Source: Lonicera japonica
Lineage: Eukaryota; Streptophyta; Magnoliopsida; Dipsacales; Caprifoliaceae
Direction: 5' to 3'
NCBI GenBank assembly: GCA_021464415.1
Contig: CM038468.1
Span: 25,945,325 to 26,009,324 of the forward strand
DNA: 64,000 nt
Under the pieces are notes generated by a model. The model was not told the origin of the DNA. It made no database searches and worked only from the letters and a program-made list of their open reading frames with translations. The position numbers were made by a program, and so were the translations under genes. This document shows, piece by piece, positions 57,685 through 64,000 of the stretch; position 1 is the first letter of the stretch; each line of letters opens with the position of its first letter.

Positions 57685-59352
57685 GGTGGTAATAGAAGAA
57701 ACTCGAGAACTGATCTGTCTGGTTTGTTGAGCTATCTGAGTAAGAAGTTTATTCTGTGCTACAGTATTCTCTGCTTGCCAATTCAAAGCTGCTTCTGCTG
57801 CTGAGAGCTTTTTTACTTGTCCATCAGATCTAATGGATGTGGGGTTTTGGATTTTCCATTTGTGGGTTGTCTGATTGGAGAGATCATCAAAATCTTCCTG
57901 TGGAGGAAAGACTTGATCTGGAATTTCTTGGGAGAGTAGGTAACATGAAATTGGCTGTTGGTGGGGAACAAGTATTAGTTGTTCTTGTGAAGGGCATGAT
58001 TGACGGTATGGCCTACCAAGTGCTTTCAGGGCCTTTTGGGTATATGGGGAAAGGCGCTGTGGGTTTGGTTTAGGAGGTTCTGGTTCTTGTGGTGGTGGTG
58101 AAGGGTAACAAGAAGGGGTTTCTGGTGATGGTGTGGGTGAGGGTTTATCACCATAAGTGACATAGTAATTAAACTTGCCACTTGGTTCTCCTAAGAGATC
58201 AACGGTATTATCACCTGCGTTATACCGTTCTTCAAGGATTTCCTGAGAATTTAAGGCTTTTCCAGCCTTCTTTTTTCTGTATAACTTTAATCCCTTGGGA
58301 TCTAGCTCTGCCTTATAAGCTAGTTCTTCACAGTCATCACAATAGCACACATCGTACCATATGTGACCTTTTTCATTCCTAGGTTGATAGGAAGGTTTTC
58401 CATACTTATCAAAGTAAAGAATAACCAACGGATCAGCCTTTAAAACTGGATCTGTAGGTAACCGCCGAATTTCTTGCATCATATGCAGTTCAGTCTGAAA
58501 GGGGTTCCGCTCTGGGGAAGGAGTAGAGATCTTTTGGTTGTTAAACCTCATATCTATCTGTTTGTCAGCTCTGCGGATGTAAGTTGGGTCAGTTTGCTGA
58601 AGAGGCTCCGTATTAGCCTGTTCTTGGAGCTTCTCATAAGAAGTAACCCAAACTTCAGGTAACAACTTAACAAGTTCTGGACAAGTAAGTTGTCTGGGAA
58701 CATACTTTGCTGTGTGAGATGCATCAAAATCAATGGTAAGCATGAGAGCTTCTGAAGTAGAAGATCCAGGTATACATAAATCATAAGAATGATTTTGTAC
58801 ACGGTAAACCATCTGCTGATGAATTGTTGCTGCTGCTGTGCCTGGGACCATTGAAACACCAGTTATCTGAACATGGATTTTTAGTGCCGAACAGACAAAG
58901 GGATCACTAAGAGGGACATTAAAATTAGGATATAGTGTAAAAAACACCGTTCCTGCATTTAACGTTGCCTGGACGTTTCCAAGAATTGCTTGTTGATAAT
59001 TTGTGAGCCTGGAGTCAACAAGTGCAATCCTAGCAACCGCTTGTAAACCTTTGCGTCCATGAAAGGTAACTGCAAATCGGATGGCTCCAAAATGCATATG
59101 AGTATAACCCTGAGATAAGGCTATACGGGGAATATCTTTGGGAAAGGGAACAGTAAAAAACTGTTCTTCATGACCAGATTTAACGAACAAAGAATCAAAA
59201 GGGGTACACTGGACAAATTCACGAACTGGGAGTTTGGATTTGTCTAATGTGACCAACTGTCTGACTCTTTTTGTAAAAGATTCTGAGGAGGGTTCAATTG
59301 AGGTGATTTGCTGGAATTGTAGCTGTCTGTATTCTCCAAGTGCATCATACTG
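57681..59352 (-). pseudogene. Endogenous caulimovirid: movement protein and proline-rich linker
   Basis: Open for more than 550 codons on the minus strand. The first roughly 19 codons are a coat-protein fragment joined by recombination at about 59294. A domain of the 30K movement-protein type follows (roughly residues 45-250 of the frame), which in live relatives moves virus through plasmodesmata. After it come a Cys-rich stretch (C-x-C-x2-C), a proline-rich linker and a predicted helical Gln-rich segment that ends at the CACTA junction. There is no internal stop, which is notable for an endogenous copy. The fragment is joined wrongly at both ends and is not a complete viral gene. Confidence 0.75.
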
Positions 59353-59480
59353 CTGTAGCACAGAATAAACTTCTTACTCAGATAGCTCAACAAACCAGAC
59401 AGATCAGTTCTCGAGTTTCTTCTATTACCACCATGGAAGAAGCCATTGCAGACATAAAAATGAGAATTAAGGTTCTCCGT
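59353..59480 (+). pseudogene. Endogenous caulimovirid: short inverted linker fragment
   Basis: The first 84 bp are the exact complement of 57681-57764, so the end of the linker region is present twice in opposite orientation. The frame continues about 15 codons beyond the shared part and then enters non-coding viral or junction sequence. Confidence 0.65.
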
Positions 59481-59893
59481 AGTCCCTTAACTACGGATCA
59501 CCTCCCCAGAAAGAGCTATCTGAGTATGTCTTCTATTACCCCCGGTATTGTTATTTACTCCAAAAATACAGAAAAATCTTTTATGGAAATATTGAAAAAG
59601 CATGACTAATCTCTGAAATACTTTGATGGTATAAGTTCTTCTTTCTTCCAAAATTATGTTTTCTAAATCTAAGTCTTTATCCGTGTCATCTTCTTCTTCC
59701 AAAACTCTTACTCCTACAGATTCTTTTCGTTCTAATGAGTCATTTAGGTCTACTAGTTCTAATAAAGATAAGATAGAGTCTTTGTATGAAATTACCCATT
59801 TACCTGTAGAACAGATCCCATAAACAAAGTTAACTATCACAAACCCATATCATGCCAATATAGGGGGAGGTGATCCGTAGTTAAGGGACTACG
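59477..59893. repeat. Inverted repeat around a viral leader segment
   Basis: About 30 bp containing TAGTCCCTTAACTACGGATC at 59482 returns as its complement at 59866-59893, and part of it again at 62553-62577. The three copies mark rearrangement joints or a duplicated viral leader. Confidence 0.75.
59656..59823 (+). pseudogene. Endogenous caulimovirid: short Ser-rich ORF, possible polyprotein N-terminus
   Basis: An ATG opens 55 codons: a strongly serine-rich start (runs of S and K), then a short mixed segment, then TAA. It lies between the inverted repeats. A Ser-rich N-terminus before the movement domain would fit a viral polyprotein start, but no motif proves it. Too short for most ORF listings. 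Confidence 0.4.
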
Positions 59894-59944
59894 CAATACC
59901 GGGGGAATAGACACACTCTAAAAAGTAAGAAAAAGACAACAATG

Positions 59945-60515
59945 ATAAAAAGAAACAGAATATCATAAAGGGATCTGGAAAAACCAAATCGTAAACAAAG
60001 CCAACTTTGGAATAACGTAGTATATATAAAATAGGATAGGCATCCTTATTGAATTTACATAGAAGATGAAAATCTCAAGGGAAAGGCTTCTCAAGAGAGA
60101 AGATTACTCTTAAAGAGACACTCATAGGACTAAGACTCTAAGGGATTTCGCAAAGAAATACGGAATAACAAAGGGACCCGATAAGTGTTTCTTATGTCAT
60201 AAGCCAGGTCATTTCGCAAAAAACTGTCCTGATTCTACAAAGAAGACCCAATTCATGAATCTTCTCCACTAACTTGCACCCGAAATTGCAGAATCAGATG
60301 TTGAATCAGTTCTTTCAGCCCAAGATGAGGCATCTCAAGGTTGTTTAATGCAATTAGCTTTCACTGAATTAGAAGCATCAGACGCTGAATCAGACGCTCC
60401 TAGTGAAACGGCTAGTTCAGAACTTTCCACTGAACCAGAAGAAGCAGTTCGTTCATTACAATAACTTGCTTTCTCTCAAGAAGAATGTCTCATTATCAAA
60501 TCCCCTCATGCCAAA
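59945..60515 (+). pseudogene. Endogenous caulimovirid: coat-protein end with zinc knuckle
   Basis: Starts with about 75 bp that duplicate, in opposite orientation, the end of the coat region at 62588-62660. A CX2CX4HX4C knuckle is encoded at about 60186, followed by a Glu/Ser-rich acidic stretch. In-frame stops lie at 60270-60272 and 60462-60464. The zinc knuckle is the RNA-binding mark of caulimovirid coat proteins. Confidence 0.75.
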
Positions 60516-61102
60516 GTGAAAATATTCCCTGAGCCATATTCAAAGCCAATAACTGTGTTAGCCCTTTTTGATACCGGTTCTACCAAAACCATGATAAATC
60601 CCAGTTTACTCCCTTCTACAATATGGAAACCTTGCCAGTTAGCCTTTCGTGTTGCTAATGGTGAAATACTCTATGCTGACAAAGTTAGTAAACCAATCCT
60701 TATCCAACCATTTCCTGGTCTCAGAATCAAGCATGCAGTCTATGGCAGCAGTGCTACCCAAAAGGAATTAATGATAGGATGGGATCTCATCAAGAAAATG
60801 CAAGTACAATTTGCTGATACTGGTCTCAAATACAAGAAGCAGTTCCTTCTATGGCATGACCCAGATGCAGCTCTCATGTTCTATCAAGCTGCTCCAGCAT
60901 ATCCAATTGATCCAGGGATATCATTGGATACTCTTAAAAGAAATCTTGTCACCATGTCTTGTGCAGACTCCCATGTTGACTTCCTCACCAAATGTCAAAA
61001 CCCGCTTTGGCGAAATAGTAAGTTCTTTGTCACACTCCCCTTCAAACTCAATGAAGATGTAAATCCAACAAGAGCATCTCACTCTGGAATGAATCCAGAA
61101 CA
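60516..61102 (+). pseudogene. Endogenous caulimovirid: aspartic protease and start of reverse transcriptase
   Basis: Follows in frame after the knuckle region. The DTGS active-site box is at residue 19 (codon 60570), with the retropepsin-like continuation about 200 codons long. The first residues of the reverse-transcriptase domain appear just before a breakpoint near 61102, where the sequence switches to opposite-strand viral DNA. The catalytic palm is absent from the window, so no functional polymerase can be made. Confidence 0.8.
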
Positions 61103-62552
61103 TCAGTCTGTCTCATTGCCATCATAATCAAGGTCATAATAGTCATCACGACCATAGATTGGGGTATCTAGAGAATAAGGGCCATCTATAGGAGAGTACT
61201 GTTCTTCTTCATCAGGGCTGGTATTTGCGAGTTCTGCAAGTTCTTCGCCAAAATTTCCAGCATTGGGATCATCATCATCATCTGTATCAGATTCTATGCC
61301 AACAAATGCCTCTGAGTCTGAGTTTAATTCACCAAAATTCAGAAATTGACGGGATATGGCGTATGTATAAAGCCTGTCAAACAAACGACCACATATTTCC
61401 CAGGGAGCTTTTTGCCACGGATCACGATCAAATTTTACATAATCAGGAACAGAATCATAATCAACATTGTTTAGAGCGCAAATGTTCTTTAGAAAAGTAA
61501 CATAATTTAAGGTGTATGGTTCTTTCACTGATTTTGCAAGGTTTTCTGTGAACCATGCTTCAATGGTAGCATTTAAACCATCCGGGTGGGGAACTCTGAG
61601 TGGCTTGTGGAAATGGATCAGGCAATAGGTATGATGATGAGTCTTGAGAGCATCTTTCCATTGTTCAACAGATTTGAACCATTTCAGGAAAATAACAAAA
61701 TTATATGAGCTTGGGACGCCATATAATATTGCATGAGCATTCTGTGTTTCTGGATCTGAAGTGGCAATCTGTAAATAAAGAAGCAAATCAGCAGCTTTGA
61801 AAACAAAGCCGACATGGTAGGATTCTGTGAGATACCATAAGAAAACAAGAGCTATCTTTGGGACTCTGTAACAGTAATGAACATGGAAGAAAGAACAGAA
61901 CAGATAAATGGGATGAAGACGAAGGCCACAGAAATAAAGGCCATGTTTTTCAAGCAATATTTCTAAATACTTGATCACTAGGTCTTTTGCTCTGAGGTTA
62001 ATAGCAAAATGGACAACGTGATCTTGGAGCTCAGAGGGTAGAAGAGAGATTGTTGTCATGGGATCAAGGGCTTGTTCAAAGTCTGAGAACTGAAAAGGGT
62101 GAGAGGTGTCTGGTTGGGACTTTGATGAACTGGCTTGGAAGGGATTCATGACTTGGGTTAGGGTGTATATGACTGGAAGACAAGATATGTTTTGTGGGTT
62201 GGAGTCATTGAATTTGAATGGTTTGCAAAAAGGTTCTTTTAAAAGTGGAGCGATGTGGGATGAGGATTTTAACTGCTCAGTTGCTCCTTGTCGAGAAAAG
62301 AAGTCAGCAATAACATTGTTTTTGCCTTGAATGTGTTTGACTTCATAATCCCATTGTGAGAACCATTCGGACCATCTTAACATCTGAGAATTTGGGATCT
62401 GCTTGTTCTTAAATTGGATCATGGCTGGAAATGAGGACATATCTATTTCTATCTTAATGTGGTAACCAATAAGATGAAACTGGAATTTCTCAATGCCTCG
62501 TTTGACTGCTAGAATTTCCTTGAAAGTTGAGTGATGGCTTTGTTTGCGAATA
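61103..62552 (-). pseudogene. Endogenous caulimovirid: RNase H end plus long C-terminal extension
   Basis: The minus frame is open upstream of the listed ATG to about 62552 and begins within RNase H: a KEILAV-type Glu motif, an I-D-M position, and the closing H-I-x-G-x-x-N-x-x-A-D motif. It then continues about 400 codons with no recognised domain and ends in an acidic Asp/Tyr-rich tail at 61103. RNase H normally ends the pol region in this family, so the extension is notable. The reverse-transcriptase core that should precede it is missing. Confidence 0.75.
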
Positions 62553-62587
62553 TAGGGGGAGGTGATCCGTAGTTAAGAAACACTCAA

Positions 62588-63700
62588 TGCCTCGTTATTC
62601 CAAAGTTGGCTTTGTTTACGATTTGGTTTTTCCAGATCCCTTTATGATATTCTGTTTCTTTTCGTGACGAACTTAAACTTCTTGAACTTTTTCTTCTTGA
62701 ATTTCTGTTTTTTGAATGGTTTAACAAAAGTATCATCAGAAGTGTTGTGGCGACGTGAGGAATGCTTACGGTATTTCTTCTTGTAAGCCTTCTTGTGTTG
62801 AGAACAATCACAGCCTTCTTTGTTCTTACACTTGATTTTCCAATGATCTTTATTGCACGCAGATTTGAGCATCTTGTTGGTTTTTTCCATATCATCCAAG
62901 ATCTTTTTGTGATTACAAATTCTTTCAACAGAATCAAGGAGGTGCTCATAAATACGGCCAATAGAGAGATCTTTGAGCTCAATACTCTGCATCTTCAGAG
63001 TTTTCTGTGCTTCAGTAACTAGAGAATCTGGGAAAGACTGGAAGAAAACCTGTTTCAGGTTTAAATCATCTAGACCGCCAATAGTATAGAACCTTTTTGA
63101 CATTCTATCATAATGACGTTCTAAATCTTTTTCTTGCAGGGAGCAACACTTCATTCCCATGAATTCAGTTCGAGCAATTTCAGCAAATTTTGTGGGATTT
63201 CCAAGGAATTCATTATAAATGGATCCTATGAACACATCAATTGAGGTGATTTGCTGGAATTGTAGCTGTCTGTATTCTCTATGTGCATCATACCAATCAT
63301 GTAAACGACCAACAACTCGAGCTAAGAATCTCTTAATGACTGATCTGAGATCATAAAGCTCATTGTCAGCAATCATCCATGCCTTGAATTGAAAAAATCG
63401 TTCACGCCATTGATTTGGCTTGAGATCATCAAGAGTGAAACGAACATGGTTATCATGAGCATGGTTTGCCTGAGGAGGTGGTTGGTTTAAAGGAACATTG
63501 ATTGGTTCAGGTGGGTCTTCAACCATAGGTTCTTGGGTTGATTCAGTTGGCTGGGCTGAGTAAATCTGATCAAAGGCTTGAAACAAGTCATCTGATTCAG
63601 TTTTTACTGGTTCGCGATCTGAGAAAGCCAAAGCTTTGAGAAAAGATCCTATCTGATTGACAGAATGGTTTTCAAAAGCTTCCATGGTAAACATCTCCAA
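62588..63700 (-). pseudogene. Endogenous caulimovirid: coat protein region
   Basis: About 350 codons open on the minus strand. The central part has the RFFQFKAW and HDWYD-type motifs of the viral coat/gag-like core, followed by a Cys-rich finger (C-x-x-x-H, then C-x3-C-x-C) and a long Lys-rich tail. The listed start is not a viral start; the frame joins the proline-rich region upstream after a slip. Part of it (63237-63293) is repeated at 59294-59350. Confidence 0.75.
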
Positions 63701-64000
63701 AGGTTTGGTTGAAGCACCTTGGATAACATCTGGTGGTTCAGCTGGGGGGTATATGCTGAGGGTGTTGTTTTAGGTATGGTTTAGGAGGTAATCTGCTGGG
63801 GCTGAGATGGAGAGGGCACTGTTTTCAAAGGAGTAGGAAATGGATCCAGTCCTCTGACTTGTCTGGCTGTAGGAGGGGGTATAACAGCTCTGAGAAGTTT
63901 TGACCAATCAACTTGATCAGGGTGTTTGGCTTTATAAGGATAATTTGACTTTGGTGGAACAAACTTTGGTTTGGGTTTTGGGGGAGAGGTTGACCAGGGA
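63701..64000 (-). pseudogene. Endogenous caulimovirid: proline-rich region, continues past window
   Basis: Reading from the window edge, the minus strand encodes a Pro/Lys-rich linker leading toward the coat protein. A TAA at 63781-63783 interrupts it, and a one-base slip in a run of six G near 63744-63749 puts it out of frame with the downstream coat frame, where another TAA lies at 63770-63772. The order linker-coat matches the polyprotein inferred from the other pieces. Confidence 0.65.

Larger units (their letters stand above)
57673..64000. mobile_element. Endogenous caulimovirid, scrambled integrant (continues past window)
   Basis: Pieces of a plant pararetrovirus polyprotein are present in mixed orientation: movement protein, linker, coat protein, zinc knuckle, aspartic protease, a few residues of reverse-transcriptase start, RNase H and a C-terminal extension. 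The core reverse transcriptase is missing. Stops and frameshifts are present, so this is a relic that cannot produce virus. The one-polyprotein style suggests a petuvirus- or florendovirus-like genus, but this is not certain. Confidence 0.85.

Noticed and set aside
1..64000. CRISPR array, operon or prokaryotic system
   Set aside because: No array of uniform repeats with unique spacers and no polycistronic layout. The CACTA words and minisatellites have a different explanation.
1..64000. tRNA, rRNA or known small RNA genes
   Set aside because: None could be recognised by eye. The only tRNA-like signals are retroelement primer sites and one weak SINE-like box pair.

Overview
The window is plant nuclear DNA: AT-rich, dense in transposable elements, with single-exon UDP-glycosyltransferase (UGT) genes of plant type and an endogenous plant pararetrovirus. 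The UGT proteins resemble the UGT75 group (anthocyanin 5-O- and crocetin/UGT75L-type glucosyltransferases), which suggests a eudicot, probably an asterid. No species can be named from the sequence alone.

The organising feature is a small array of four UGT75-like copies made by segmental duplication: A (11573-12956, minus, frameshifted), B (21483-22868, minus, intact), C (33305-34674, plus, clearly dead and inverted) and D (41511-42896, minus, intact). The copies share flanking DNA on both sides, so later transposon insertions can be dated against empty sites in sister copies. All four promoters carry a TATA box about 115-165 bp before the ATG and, farther upstream, a tandem TGACG site with the 7-bp spacing of an as-1 element. 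Both half-sites are intact in A and B only.

Layout. 1-800: end of a minus-strand Ty1-copia element (gag start, tRNA-Met primer site, LTR). 2.7-7.2 kb: 5'-truncated L1-type LINE with poly(A) tail. 11.5-13.3 kb: UGT-A. 14.4-15.0 kb: two Stowaway MITEs. 15.9-19.6 kb: decayed Mutator-like element with a transposase and a convergent zinc-finger gene. 21.4-23.3 kb: UGT-B. 24.6-28.7 kb: two long-inverted-repeat elements and a Tourist-like MITE. 33.0-34.7 kb: UGT-C. 35.5-39.4 kb: 5'-truncated copia element with an extra ORF downstream of pol and a 3' LTR. 40.2-41.0 kb: antisense copia reverse-transcriptase remnant. 41.5-43.3 kb: UGT-D. 44.6-47.0 kb: tandemly duplicated hAT-type MITE. 48.06-50.77 kb: Mutator-type element with a perfect 9-bp target duplication, itself split by a solo LTR with a perfect 5-bp target duplication. 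52.7-53.3 kb: possible exons of an unidentified gene. 54.0-57.4 kb: long inverted repeat whose right half is tandemly duplicated (1351-bp unit). 57.4-57.7 kb: CACTA transposon end. 57.7-64.0 kb: scrambled endogenous caulimovirid that runs off the window.

Only UGT-B and UGT-D look like working genes. UGT-A could be working if its frameshift is an assembly error. Everything else recognisable is mobile or viral and broken.
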